NCBI RefSeq assembly: GCF_023283985.1
Contig: NZ_JAKIKU010000004.1
Span: 372,001 to 436,000 of the forward strand
From: Shewanella electrodiphila
Lineage (GTDB): Bacteria > Pseudomonadota > Gammaproteobacteria > Enterobacterales > Shewanellaceae
Direction: 5' to 3'
DNA length: 64,000 bases
Positions 9,006-18,951 of the stretch are shown one piece after another (within the stretch, counting starts at the first letter, position 1; every line of letters starts with the position of its first letter). The notes beneath the pieces were generated by a model. It made no database searches, was not told where the DNA came from, and was given only the letters and a program-made list of their open reading frames with translations. The translations under genes and the position numbers were made by a program.

Positions 9006-9334
9006 AAACTTTAAGTATGAAGCTAAGATGTTAACGAGTTATCGAAATGATGATACACAAATGCAAATGATAATTCATCTTATTCGCAATATTTTTTGAG
9101 AATAAGCTAAATTAAATATCTCTAATAATGCCCAAGCTAAGCCCATGATATAAAAAACAATTAACCATATTTTTTATAATGAAATTTAATTGCAGCAGTG
9201 TTTGGAAGGGTAAAATTAAGATATAAACGATTAAAATCAAAAACATAAAACTTACAATGTAAATCAAAAATTAGTCATTTCTACTGATGAGCAGATGATG
9301 AAGTGTAAATTTAAGCCGTTGTCGACCGCAAAAT
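9006..9334. promoter_or_regulatory. Upstream region of the iron operon
   Basis: AT-rich stretch without a gene. It holds the Fur-like site (9065-9085) and presumably the promoter of the leftward lipoprotein operon. The right half, from about 9100 to 9330, has no feature I can name. Confidence 0.5.
9065..9085 (-). promoter_or_regulatory. Fur-box-like operator
   Basis: The left half (AAATGATAAT) matches the Fur 19-21 bp consensus half-site exactly; the right half matches about five of ten positions. It sits about 80-100 bp upstream of the DUF4856 lipoprotein start, a suitable place for iron repression. This was judged by eye only. Confidence 0.55.
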
Positions 9335-9371
9335 AAAAAAGGCAACTCATTTACTGAGTTGCCCTTTTTTT
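9335..9371 (-). terminator. Terminator of hrpB-mrcB
   Basis: Stem GGCAACTCA / TGAGTTGCC with A run before and T run after on the minus strand, just past the mrcB stop. Confidence 0.9.
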
Positions 9372-9407
9372 AATCAAGATTGATTAATTTGGTACTTTTA
9401 CCTGATA

Positions 9408-11774
9408 TTAGTTAATGATTTTTTGCCACCAAGAACGTTCTTCACCGCAATTATCAATTGGCTGATAGCTGTCAATGCGGGCTGGCATGGCAACGACATT
9501 GTCACAATCAGATTGCTTTGCTACACCGGTAGTTCTATCGAAATAACCTTGGGTAATACCATTGGCAGGAGTCATTCTTAACCCTAAAGGCGGACGATTG
9601 TTCAAGAAGGCTTGGTAAACCGCCATAGCTCCGCTGGAACCATATAAGCCTGTCTTAGAGTTATCATCTTGACCAACCCAAATCGCGGCAACGTTTCTTT
9701 CATCAAAGCCTGCAAACCATGAGTCACGGCTATCGTTACTGGTACCCGTTTTACCCGCTAAGTCAACATTTGGGAAAGCGCGTCCTAAACGTTTTGCCGT
9801 ACCATCTTTTACCACTTGATTCATAGCATATTGCACCAGGTAATCGGTTGCTGGCTCCATTCCTTGTGTGGCACTTTCTCGGCTCACTTTCAAAGGTTGA
9901 TTGTTGCTATCTAATACCGCCGTAATCGAGGTCAACGGACGGTATCGGCCATTATTTGCAATCGTTTGAAATGCTTGTGCCACCATATACGGCGAGCCAT
10001 TAATCGCACCTAATAACATGGACGGATAACGCGGTATAGCCTCACTCCAACCCGCATCTGCCATAGTTTTAGCCACATTATCCACACCGACTTCAATACC
10101 TACATTGACCGTTGGTACATTCATTGAGTTTTTAAAAGCCGTCAATAATGGTACTTCGTCTCTAAAGACTCTATCCACATTTTGCGGTGACCAAGTTTTA
10201 CCCTGGCCATTTTGCAAGGTAATCGGTTTATCAGCCACAGGTGATGCCAAGTTGTATTTACTGCCTTGCTGAAGCGCCGTAGCGTAAACAAACGGTTTAA
10301 CTAGAGAGCCAATCGGGCGTCGAATTTCTACCGCACGGTTAAAGCCATCAAAACTTGGCACTCTATCACCGACCATTGCCGCGATACCGTCAGTATATTT
10401 GTCGGTGACGACCATGCCGACCTGCACATTTTTGGCACGTTCATCTAACGTCTTCATAGTCGAAACAACTGCTTTTTCAGCCGCGTCTTGCGCCATAGGA
10501 TCAAGTGTGGTGTAAACCTTTACCCCAGATTGCTGCAATAAACTGTCACCATAACGACGGCGCAGTTCATTTTTCACTACCGCAAAGAAAGCAGGTAACT
10601 TCTGATGTACTGACTTATTAAAGTCACGTAAACCAATGGGCGATTCAACCGCTGCCTTATACTGTTCAACAGTGAGTTTGTCGTCTTCCATTAACAAGCG
10701 CAGTACCAAGTCGCGACGATTCTGAGCACGCTCTGGCGAGCGCCACGGATTGTAATAAGATGGCCCTTTAATCGCAGCGATCAAAAATGCTTGCTGCGAT
10801 ACTGTCAGCTCTGCAATTGGACGGCCAAAATAGAATTGCGAAGCCAAGCCCATACCATGAACGCCGCGAGACTTATCTTGCCCCATATAAACTTCATTTA
10901 AATAGGCTTCTAAGATTTCATCTTTGCTGTAGCGAAAATCAATAATGATCGCCATTAAGGCTTCACGAATTTTTCGCACAATGGAACGCTCACTGGTCAA
11001 AAAGAAGTTTTTAGCCAACTGCTGAGTTAATGTCGAGCCGCCTTGAACTGTGCGCCCTGCGGTGATGTTAACGATCGCTGCTCGCGCGATCGCAAAAGGG
11101 TTGACTCCGTAATGCTCATAAAAACTGCGATCTTCTACCAGTATTAATGCATCAACAATGGCTTGGGGCATTGCTTCTGTTGCCACAAATAAACGATCTT
11201 CGCCCCCAGAAGCTAATATTCTATCTAATAATACTGGCTCTAAATGGAACACTGCCATCTGGCGTTTATCAGACATTCGCTGAACTGATGAGACACCTTG
11301 GCTATCGAATGAAATCATCACTCGCTGTGCTACTTGATCGCCTTCTGGATGTAAAAATGGTCGACGCCATAACTCTATTTTTGTGCTCGACGCTGAAAAC
11401 TCGCCCACTTGTCTCGGGTTAGCAACTTTGCGATAACCCAGTAACTTAAGTTCAGACATTAATTGTGGATGGTTAATCGCAGCGCCGGGATAAATGGCCA
11501 TTGAGCGACTGAAAACCTGTGCAGGTAAATGCCACTTTTGCCCTTCAAACTTACGCGCAATGATTTGGTCTAAGTAAATGCCATAGGAGCTCACAATCAC
11601 TAAACCAATCAAGGCTATTTTCCAGAAGAATGACCAAAATACCTTCCATTTAGAGCGAGGTTTCTTTTTCGCATTAACACGTTTTACACCTGACTTTTTA
11701 GCGGGTGCTTTTTTTGCTGTGGTCTTTTTAGGCGCTGCTTTTTTTACTGCAGGTTTTTTCTTATTATCAGTCAT
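9408..11774 (-). CDS. mrcB: Penicillin-binding protein 1B
   Basis: A bifunctional peptidoglycan glycosyltransferase and transpeptidase of 788 residues. Order of parts: Lys/Ala-rich cytoplasmic tail (1-45), one membrane helix (about 50-70), a UB2H-type regulator domain, a GT51 domain with catalytic E214 in EDRSFYEHYG, and a transpeptidase domain with S490 (SLVK), S550 (SMN) and K675 (KTGT). All catalytic motifs are intact. It polymerises and crosslinks murein on the periplasmic side, normally activated by an LpoB-type lipoprotein, which is not in this window. It follows hrpB by 29 bp on the same strand, an order shared with E. coli. Confidence 0.97.
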   Translation of the reverse strand: MTDNKKKPAVKKAAPKKTTAKKAPAKKSGVKRVNAKKKPRSKWKVFWSFFWKIALIGLVIVSSYGIYLDQIIARKFEGQKWHLPAQVFSRSMAIYPGAAINHPQLMSELKLLGYRKVANPRQVGEFSASSTKIELWRRPFLHPEGDQVAQRVMISFDSQGVSSVQRMSDKRQMAVFHLEPVLLDRILASGGEDRLFVATEAMPQAIVDALILVEDRSFYEHYGVNPFAIARAAIVNITAGRTVQGGSTLTQQLAKNFFLTSERSIVRKIREALMAIIIDFRYSKDEILEAYLNEVYMGQDKSRGVHGMGLASQFYFGRPIAELTVSQQAFLIAAIKGPSYYNPWRSPERAQNRRDLVLRLLMEDDKLTVEQYKAAVESPIGLRDFNKSVHQKLPAFFAVVKNELRRRYGDSLLQQSGVKVYTTLDPMAQDAAEKAVVSTMKTLDERAKNVQVGMVVTDKYTDGIAAMVGDRVPSFDGFNRAVEIRRPIGSLVKPFVYATALQQGSKYNLASPVADKPITLQNGQGKTWSPQNVDRVFRDEVPLLTAFKNSMNVPTVNVGIEVGVDNVAKTMADAGWSEAIPRYPSMLLGAINGSPYMVAQAFQTIANNGRYRPLTSITAVLDSNNQPLKVSRESATQGMEPATDYLVQYAMNQVVKDGTAKRLGRAFPNVDLAGKTGTSNDSRDSWFAGFDERNVAAIWVGQDDNSKTGLYGSSGAMAVYQAFLNNRPPLGLRMTPANGITQGYFDRTTGVAKQSDCDNVVAMPARIDSYQPIDNCGEERSWWQKIIN

Positions 11775-11803
11775 ATTTGGGTAAGTCTGTTCGTCCTTGG
11801 CTA

Positions 11804-14392
11804 TTACTGTAAGCCTGGTGTTTTCTTTTTAGTGAATTTAGTGGCCGTAGTGTTGGCCGGATCGTCTGGCCATAAATGGCGCGGATATCGACCACGCATT
11901 TCTTTTTTAACATCAACATAAGGCCCTTGCCAAAAGCTGGCTAAATCCGCAGTCACAGCAATAGGTCGCTGCGCAGGAGACAATAGTTCCATCGTGACCA
12001 CCAGCTTACCATGAAGTAATTGCGGGCTTTGTGATAACCCCAATGCCTCTTGCAGTCGCACACTTAATAACGCTCGAGCTTGAATACCGAGACTTTTTCC
12101 GTTCTGGCGATTCGTTATTTGATCAATATCTGCATTATCACTGGCAATGTCATCAACTTGATAAGTGATCGGCGCTGATGTCCCTGTTGCCATTTTCCAA
12201 TGTGTTGGTAACAGCTCATTTAATGTTTGTTGCTGCGACCAAGTTAATAGGTTCTTTACGTGGCCTAATATATCCACTTTTTGCAGTTTAGCAATCGAAT
12301 TAACCTCAGTTAAATACGGCGCTAACCACTGCGACAAGCTGGCAAGTAAATGCTCTGTATCGATAACAGGCCAATCATGTTCAGGGGCAAACTGCTGTGC
12401 TAATTTTAAACGATATTGTAACTGATAAAAGCGCTCATCAAGGTTAAGGATGCTTAACCCTTTTCGTTGAATATGGCTCACTAACGCTTGCACAATTAAA
12501 GAAGAGTCAACATTACTCTCTAATGTGCGGCTAACAATAATGTCGCCTATTTTTTGTTGTCGTTCAGCATAAAATCGCCCTTTCACTTCATTCCATTCAC
12601 AGATTTTATGTTCCGAAATCAAACTCGCTAAATCATGATGTAAATGGTCAGAGTTAATGGCTGCGGCTAAATAGACTCGACCGGCATTGCGCCCCTGTGA
12701 TTCTTGAAAATCTGCCACCACTAACCAGTCATGATTGGACATATTATCTTCAATATCTATGGTAACGCCTGTGCCGTTACTCAGCTGAAACCCTTGTTTA
12801 CCCCGTGCTTTAGCTATGCGGTCAGGAAAGGCTAACGCCAGTAAACTGCTGATGTCACGACTTGCTGCATCACGGGCGATTTGTTTTATATCACCTGACA
12901 CAGCTAATAATTTCTGCCACTTTCTCACTTGATTAGCCATTAGCCCTTGGGATGCGAGAGAAAGGTACTGACTAATATCCACGCCTTTTTTAGGTAAGCC
13001 TCTCGCTTCTAATACGGCAGTGAGTAAGCATGCTAACGACACCAAATCCGCTTGTTGATGCGCATCAGCAAGTGCCTTAGATTGCAATAACATATGCGCT
13101 AAACGTGGATGGCAACCCAGTTCATAAGCGGCTTGGCCTTGTTGGGTTATCTTATGTTGAGCATCAACAAGTGCAAGCTGTGCTAACAAGCGCCAAGCAA
13201 CTTGCTGATGTATCGTTGGCGGCGGCGTCAGTAAAGGTAAGTTTTCAATATTGCTTTCGCCCCAATAAGCGCAATCTAACGCCATTGAGGTTAATTCACT
13301 AATGCTGATTTCTGGGGCTTCTGTTTTGGCTAAGCGGCTTTGCTCTTCTTGTCCCCATAAACGTACACAACAGCCTGGTGCAAGACGACCTGCACGTCCT
13401 GCACGCTGAATAGAGGAGGCTTGGCTTATGCGTTTAAGTGATAAGCGACTCACACCTGTGCGGGGATTAAAGCTCGCTTCACGCTTATAACCACTGTCGA
13501 CCACAATGGTGATGCCATCAATGGTCAAACTTGATTCGGCAACGTTAGTCGCAATAACAATTTTCCGCTTGCCATCTGGCGCTGGCGCTATCGCTTTATC
13601 TTGCTCAGCTGGGGTTAAGTCCCCATACAATGGACACAAGATAAATTGCTGACTATCAAGCTTTTGACTAAGGAGTCGTTGCAGTTTATTAATTTCGCCT
13701 TTGCCCGGCAAAAAAGCTAATACTGAACCTTGCTGATACTGGACTGGCACTGTTTTTGACTCAGTGCTGACGCTATCGATGATGACACTCGCTAACGCAT
13801 CTAACCACTGCTGTTGACCCGCTACTGGGCGGTAGACTTTTTCAACATCAAAACTTCTGCCTTCACTGACTAGCATCGCAGCATCAGGCATTAAGTTCTG
13901 TAACGGTAAGCCTGAGAGCGTCGCCGACATGGCAATCAGCTTTAAGTCATCTCGTAATGATTCTTGCACTTCTAACGCCAGTGCTAAGCCTAAATCTGTG
14001 GGTAAATGACGTTCATGAATTTCATCAAAGATGATCACTTCAATTCCTGTGAGTTCAGGATCTTGTTGGATCATTCGAGTTAGAATGCCTTCAGTAACAA
14101 TTTCTAATCGAGTGTTGGCGCTGACTTTTGCTTCACCACGCACGCGATAACCGACATTATCACCAACCTTTTCGCCCCTTGATTTAGCAATAAATTGCGC
14201 GACACTGCGGGCAGCAACACGCCTGGGTTCAAGCATCAGAATTTTGCCGTTGATTTGCGGCCATTGCAGCATTGCCATCGGCAATGCTGTGGACTTACCC
14301 GCCCCAGTAGGCGCTTCAAGGATAATTTGACTATGGTCGGTCAATGCTTGCTGCAACGGTGCAAACAAAGCTTGGATCGGTAATGAACTCAA
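11804..14392 (-). CDS. hrpB: ATP-dependent RNA helicase HrpB
   Basis: An 862-residue DEAH/RHA-family helicase. The N terminus has Walker A (APTGAGKST), DEIH (FDEIHERHLPTDLGLAL), SAT (AMSATLSG) and QRAGRAGR motifs, followed by the HA2 and HrpB C-terminal regions (LWPDDPANT). The start is a TTG: the first residues MSSLPIQAL match the start of E. coli HrpB, and no ATG or GTG lies between this codon and the in-frame stop about 33 bases upstream. The cellular role in enterobacteria is poorly defined. It is co-transcribed with mrcB. Confidence 0.95.
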   Translation of the reverse strand: MSSLPIQALFAPLQQALTDHSQIILEAPTGAGKSTALPMAMLQWPQINGKILMLEPRRVAARSVAQFIAKSRGEKVGDNVGYRVRGEAKVSANTRLEIVTEGILTRMIQQDPELTGIEVIIFDEIHERHLPTDLGLALALEVQESLRDDLKLIAMSATLSGLPLQNLMPDAAMLVSEGRSFDVEKVYRPVAGQQQWLDALASVIIDSVSTESKTVPVQYQQGSVLAFLPGKGEINKLQRLLSQKLDSQQFILCPLYGDLTPAEQDKAIAPAPDGKRKIVIATNVAESSLTIDGITIVVDSGYKREASFNPRTGVSRLSLKRISQASSIQRAGRAGRLAPGCCVRLWGQEEQSRLAKTEAPEISISELTSMALDCAYWGESNIENLPLLTPPPTIHQQVAWRLLAQLALVDAQHKITQQGQAAYELGCHPRLAHMLLQSKALADAHQQADLVSLACLLTAVLEARGLPKKGVDISQYLSLASQGLMANQVRKWQKLLAVSGDIKQIARDAASRDISSLLALAFPDRIAKARGKQGFQLSNGTGVTIDIEDNMSNHDWLVVADFQESQGRNAGRVYLAAAINSDHLHHDLASLISEHKICEWNEVKGRFYAERQQKIGDIIVSRTLESNVDSSLIVQALVSHIQRKGLSILNLDERFYQLQYRLKLAQQFAPEHDWPVIDTEHLLASLSQWLAPYLTEVNSIAKLQKVDILGHVKNLLTWSQQQTLNELLPTHWKMATGTSAPITYQVDDIASDNADIDQITNRQNGKSLGIQARALLSVRLQEALGLSQSPQLLHGKLVVTMELLSPAQRPIAVTADLASFWQGPYVDVKKEMRGRYPRHLWPDDPANTTATKFTKKKTPGLQ

Positions 14393-14470
14393 AAGGATAA
14401 CTTTAACAACGGATGATGCTATTCAGTTTACGCATATTCGAATCTTGATGCCATCTCATAGACTGACACC

Positions 14471-14500
14471 ATTGCGTTGAATTGCGTTGAATTGAGTTAT
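14471..14500. repeat. Imperfect 10-bp tandem repeat
   Basis: ATTGCGTTGA occurs twice in tandem, followed by ATTGAGTTAT and a further TTGCGTTAA. It lies immediately downstream of the GGDEF/EAL gene stop and is non-coding. Confidence 0.6.
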
Positions 14501-14506
14501 GTTGCG

Positions 14507-16765
14507 TTAATTTAGTAACCAAGGGCTGCGAACCCCTGAGGATAATTCAATTAACCGTGCAGGCCTGCCAATAGCATAACCTTGGCCATAATCTACGCCC
14601 AGCTCACGTAATAATCGGCCAATGGTCTCGCTTTCAACAAACTCACCAATCACTTCAAAATCCATGTCTTTACCCAGCTGACATATGGCCGACACAATGG
14701 CTTTATCACTGCGGTCATCACAAACATTCACTACAAATTGACCGTCAATTTTAACGTAATCAACATCAAGACATTTAAGGTAAGCAAAGCTTGAGAAACC
14801 TGAGCCAAAATCATCTAACGCCAGTTTACAACCTAGTGGCTTAAGTAAGTCAATCAAAGCTGTCGCTTGTTCAAGCTGACTCACAGCCGCTGTCTCAGTG
14901 ATCTCAAAACACAGTTTGGACACTAACTCAGGCTCGACCATTAAACGCATTTCTAACCAGCTCATAAATTTACTGTCAGATAATGACAATGCAGATAAAT
15001 TTACTGACACCATAGAAAGCTGTTCCCAAATTTCCATGTGGCGAGCGCCCCATTTTAATAAGTTATCTATGACCCAACGATCGATTTTTGAGGCCAGGTT
15101 ATAACGTTCTGCCGCAGGAAGGAAAACCCCTGGTGAAACGTATCGGCCATCTTCTTGCACCATACGCAGCAGAATCTCCATATGAATACCCGATTCATCG
15201 GACGATAATGGCTCAATAAGTTGATAAAATAGCTCAAATTGATTCAGAGCCAATGCTGAAATGATATCCACTGAAGCGAGCATTTGATTGTACAACTGGT
15301 GCATTTGTGGATCGTTTTTACAATAAAAGTGCCAGCGATTTCGGCCGCCTTCTTTGGCAATTCGACAAGCTGCATCAGCTTGGCTCATTATGCTATATAT
15401 ATCTGAAGTGCGTGAGTCAAGTTCTGACAAGCCCATACTGATACTGACATTATGGGTGATTTCCCCCCAAATAAATTCGTGTTCCGATAGTTGCTGGCAA
15501 ATTCGTTTTGCCACTAATTCGGCCGATTCTTTATCAGCATAGAACATCAAGATGCCAAACTCATCACCCCCTAACCTTGCGACAATATCACCGGTGCGTA
15601 ATAGCAAGCTTAGGCGTTTGGATACTTGGCACAAAAGTTCATCACCCGCTTTATGACCACTCACATCATTGATCACCTGAAACTGGTCTAAATCAAGAAA
15701 AGCAACACACGCAGGCAGGCGATCTTTAGCATCAATAGCTTCTTCTAACATCGCTTCAAACTGCACACGATTGGGCAAACCAGTAAGAGGGTCATAGTTG
15801 GACTGGAATGACAGTTCATCGGCTAATCGATATCGCTCGGAAATATCTTCAACCATCATCAGTAAATGATTTTCGATATCTAACGCACGACAAAAGCTCA
15901 TTTTATACCAATGTTTTGTTCCAGCGATAATTAATGGAATTTCGCACCAAGACTGATGCAAAGCGCCTTCACGCACAATGTGTAAACAATCTTCCAGCAG
16001 CAAATGATCATCTGAGTTAATTACCGAAAATAAACTTTGGTTTAGATGTAATGGTAAGTTCTGGTTGGCAACTTGGTTCTGTTTACTGACATTGTTATCT
16101 TTATCGATTAACGCACATGCGACGGGGAGTTGTTGAAATAGTTCTAAATATTGTAATTCTTTATTATTTAATAACTCAGTGACACGAGTCAGCTCCACTT
16201 GAGAACAAAGCGTAAGCGCACTTTCATTCACGAGATAAAATTTAGCATCTGCTTGAGCAACAATGCCTGTATGTTGATGTTGATACGGCACCAAACATAA
16301 TCGGCTGTTGCCAATAACGACAGTATGGTTAATGTGTAATTGAATAGGCAGCGTGGATGATGTGATGAATTGATTTAATTCGTCAATTAATCGTACTGAA
16401 AAATGACTTTGCTTAACCTCGCTGGACTCTGGCTCTAGGTCTTTATCAGGAAATAAGCCACTGTGTTGATTAAGTAATAATTGCTCACACAGGATTGGAA
16501 ATGATGCCAATGATAAACCAAGGATTTCGGCATTTTGGCGATTGTTCTCATACACTTTCAATGCATTGGCTTGTAAAACAAAGCCACTGGTAATGTGCTC
16601 TGATACTTGGGACAAAATAACGATCACGCCATCGCAGCCAAGTTGCTGTTGCAACGCTTCAACTTCTGTAGCCACTTGCTCTGACGATAACAAGCGACTT
16701 AATTCAGAAGATTGTTTACTGACCCATATCGATTCCAATTCGCTATCAATCATTAAATAACTCAT
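14507..16765 (-). CDS. PAS-GGDEF-EAL cyclic-di-GMP protein
   Basis: A 752-residue cytoplasmic signalling protein without obvious membrane helices. Residues 1-200 have no named domain. A PAS-like section (about 205-310, ending MVEDISERYRLADELSFQ) leads into a GGDEF domain with intact GGDEF at 399-403 and an I-site RTGD five residues before it. The EAL domain begins with E530-I-L and keeps VNLSALSL, FEITETAA, DDFGSGFSS, VKIDGQFV and GQGYAIGRP. Both diguanylate cyclase and phosphodiesterase activities look possible; which dominates cannot be told. It lies between hrpB and thpR, an insertion compared with E. coli, and is divergent from thpR. Confidence 0.92.
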   Translation of the reverse strand: MSYLMIDSELESIWVSKQSSELSRLLSSEQVATEVEALQQQLGCDGVIVILSQVSEHITSGFVLQANALKVYENNRQNAEILGLSLASFPILCEQLLLNQHSGLFPDKDLEPESSEVKQSHFSVRLIDELNQFITSSTLPIQLHINHTVVIGNSRLCLVPYQHQHTGIVAQADAKFYLVNESALTLCSQVELTRVTELLNNKELQYLELFQQLPVACALIDKDNNVSKQNQVANQNLPLHLNQSLFSVINSDDHLLLEDCLHIVREGALHQSWCEIPLIIAGTKHWYKMSFCRALDIENHLLMMVEDISERYRLADELSFQSNYDPLTGLPNRVQFEAMLEEAIDAKDRLPACVAFLDLDQFQVINDVSGHKAGDELLCQVSKRLSLLLRTGDIVARLGGDEFGILMFYADKESAELVAKRICQQLSEHEFIWGEITHNVSISMGLSELDSRTSDIYSIMSQADAACRIAKEGGRNRWHFYCKNDPQMHQLYNQMLASVDIISALALNQFELFYQLIEPLSSDESGIHMEILLRMVQEDGRYVSPGVFLPAAERYNLASKIDRWVIDNLLKWGARHMEIWEQLSMVSVNLSALSLSDSKFMSWLEMRLMVEPELVSKLCFEITETAAVSQLEQATALIDLLKPLGCKLALDDFGSGFSSFAYLKCLDVDYVKIDGQFVVNVCDDRSDKAIVSAICQLGKDMDFEVIGEFVESETIGRLLRELGVDYGQGYAIGRPARLIELSSGVRSPWLLN

Positions 16766-16991
16766 TATGTAATTGCAATTTATCTCTCACTATTTAGTCG
16801 TATCGCTTTTAGCATTACGATGGTGAACTGTTGTTCCATAACGTTAACTACAATCTTAGCTCATATTATTAACGTCAGGTTAAAAACGACAACTTTCTTG
16901 GTTATCCTTAACTTAAGTAACCTATAAATTATCTTAGAGTTTATCTCTGTGCGAGATAATTCAATGCATAACGACTTAGTAAGGCAAACGA

Positions 16992-17567
16992 ATGTCTGAA
17001 AATGATAACAAACGCACTTTTATTGGCTTTTCTATATCAATTAATAACCAGCAAAGGCTAATAAACATCCAACAGCGATTGGCATCTCACATCAATCCAT
17101 CTGCCACACCAGTGCGTAATACTAACTTACACATAACTGCGGCTTTTTTAGGACTGACCAGTGCTCAAGGCATTGAAAAAATTGACACAGAGATATCCTC
17201 AATGTCATTGCATCGCTTTAGCCAAAGGCTTGAGCATATTAGTTATTGGCCGAAGGCAAAAATACTGTGTATCGAAGGAGTAGCCTCAATTGAATTAAGG
17301 AGTATTGTTGAGCAACTCACGCAGTTAACCAAGCAGCTAAACCTGCATCAAAGCCAACATGATTATCGGCCTCATGTCAGTTTATTTCGTCATGTAAAAA
17401 CACCATCTTCAACTCAAGCGTTAATGAATGAGATAACGACAAAAGCTTCCAACATGATAAAACTAGCGCCTATTAGCTTCGATATCACTGAGCTGACTTT
17501 ATTTGAATCAAAATCAACACCAATGGGAGTTGAATATTTAGCCCTTAAAAGTTGGCCACTGAACTGA
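16992..17567 (+). CDS. thpR: RNA 2',3'-cyclic phosphodiesterase
   Basis: A 191-residue 2H phosphoesterase family protein (formerly LigT). The two catalytic HxT/S motifs are present: HIT in NLHITAAFLGL and HVS in YRPHVSLFRH. It should hydrolyse 2',3'-cyclic phosphate ends of RNA to 2'-phosphate. AAGG lies a short distance before the ATG. In E. coli the gene sits beside sfsA and hrpB; here pepB is placed between thpR and sfsA. Its promoter lies in the 226-bp gap shared with the divergent GGDEF/EAL gene. Confidence 0.92.
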   Translation: MSENDNKRTFIGFSISINNQQRLINIQQRLASHINPSATPVRNTNLHITAAFLGLTSAQGIEKIDTEISSMSLHRFSQRLEHISYWPKAKILCIEGVASIELRSIVEQLTQLTKQLNLHQSQHDYRPHVSLFRHVKTPSSTQALMNEITTKASNMIKLAPISFDITELTLFESKSTPMGVEYLALKSWPLN

Positions 17568-17602
17568 TAACTGTAAACTGCAAATCGGAAAGTTAAACAC
17601 AA

Positions 17603-17624
17603 AAAAGCCGCATATAGCGGCTTT
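17603..17624. terminator. Bidirectional terminator thpR / pepB
   Basis: Stem AAAAGCCG / CGGCTTTT with a short loop, between two convergent genes. Confidence 0.85.
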
Positions 17625-17676
17625 TGGGATGTAAATCGATTGTGGACTAACCAATACGACAGCTCTAGATCTCAGC

Positions 17677-18951
17677 TTATTTATTTAGTATCGCAGCAAT
17701 AGTCAGAACACCGTGAGCCGTGGCACCCGCGCTCCATAGTGAATTAGCCGATGACGCATAGGCGCCAGCTAAATCCATATGTAACCAGTTAACATCAGGG
17801 CGAACAAAGCGCCACAAGAAGCCTGCAGCATTTGAAGCACCACCAGCACCGCCACCTTTCATTGCACGGCTGTTAGCCGTATCAGCATAAGGTGAAGGAC
17901 ACATATCTTTATGCCATGCATCTAATGGTAAAGGCCATACATTTTCAGCAACGCTTGCAGCTTGTTGCTGTGCTAACTGTAATGTTTCCATTTGCGGTGA
18001 GAAAATCGCGTTATAATTTGTCCCAACAGCCATGACGGCTGCGCCTGTTAATGTCGCTGCATCTATAATCAGTTCAGCTCCGGTATCGGATGCGGCTTGT
18101 AAACCATCAGCTAAGACTAAACGGCCTTCAGCGTCAGTATTAACCACTTCAACGGTAACGCCATTTTTGTAAGTCAGGATGTCACCTAACTTATAAGCAT
18201 GACCACTGATTAAGTTCTCAGCGCAACATAGGAATAACTTCACGCGCTTATTCAGCCCAGCTTTCATTGCTAGACCTAATGCAGCGGTAACAGTGGCAGC
18301 GCCGCCCATGTCACATTTCATATCAAGCATGCCTTCAGATGGCTTAATACTGTAACCACCTGAATCGAATGTAATGCCTTTACCCACAAGTGCTGTTGAT
18401 ACTTCTGCATCATCACCTAGTGGATTAAAATCAAGTACCAACATCGCAGGAGGACGCTCACTACCACGACCGACAGCATGTAAGCCAATCCATTGCGCTT
18501 CTAATAGTTCTTGGCCTTCCACGATGTCATAACTAACATTGTCACCACCAATGGCCTTAAGCCATTTCGCAGCATGATTTGCCAATATCACTGGAGATAA
18601 TTCTTCAGGGGTTTCATTGACCAACATGCGCGCAAAGCTGGCAGCTTCAAAGCGATGAGTTAACGTAGTCTGAATCTCACTGTCACCACACCACAATACC
18701 TCAAACTCACCTTTAGCAGTGGTAAAGCCTTGTGAGAATGCCCATTGAGAGTCAATGCTCCAAAGCGCACCATCCAATTGAACCTTGCTTACTCCCTGGC
18801 TGCGGATTTTTCTTGCAGCCGCCTGCACTTGGCGTAGTTCATCTGTACCTGATAAATGTATAAACGCTTGGTTGCCTTGATAGGTAACATCAGCTTTACC
18901 CCAAAGGCTCTGTGGCGCTTCTTGTGTTAGGGTAACAGTCATTATTTCCAT
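17677..18951 (-). CDS. pepB: Aminopeptidase B (M17 family)
   Basis: A 424-residue leucyl-aminopeptidase family enzyme that follows E. coli PepB nearly end to end (LVGKGITFDSGGYSIK, DMGGAATVT, NTDAEGRLVLADGL, ATLTGAAVMAVG). The Asp, Glu and Lys ligands of the two-metal site within these motifs are present. It acts as a cytosolic hexameric peptidase in general peptide turnover. AAGGA lies 7 bases before the first ATG; a second in-frame ATG follows three codons later. It is a single gene, convergent with thpR and divergent from sfsA. In E. coli pepB lies in the isc cluster, so the position differs. Confidence 0.93.
   Translation of the reverse strand: MEIMTVTLTQEAPQSLWGKADVTYQGNQAFIHLSGTDELRQVQAAARKIRSQGVSKVQLDGALWSIDSQWAFSQGFTTAKGEFEVLWCGDSEIQTTLTHRFEAASFARMLVNETPEELSPVILANHAAKWLKAIGGDNVSYDIVEGQELLEAQWIGLHAVGRGSERPPAMLVLDFNPLGDDAEVSTALVGKGITFDSGGYSIKPSEGMLDMKCDMGGAATVTAALGLAMKAGLNKRVKLFLCCAENLISGHAYKLGDILTYKNGVTVEVVNTDAEGRLVLADGLQAASDTGAELIIDAATLTGAAVMAVGTNYNAIFSPQMETLQLAQQQAASVAENVWPLPLDAWHKDMCPSPYADTANSRAMKGGGAGGASNAAGFLWRFVRPDVNWLHMDLAGAYASSANSLWSAGATAHGVLTIAAILNK

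Noticed and set aside
11147..11422. 91-codon plus-strand frame inside mrcB
   Set aside because: Antisense shadow of a strongly conserved enzyme; no homology recognised.
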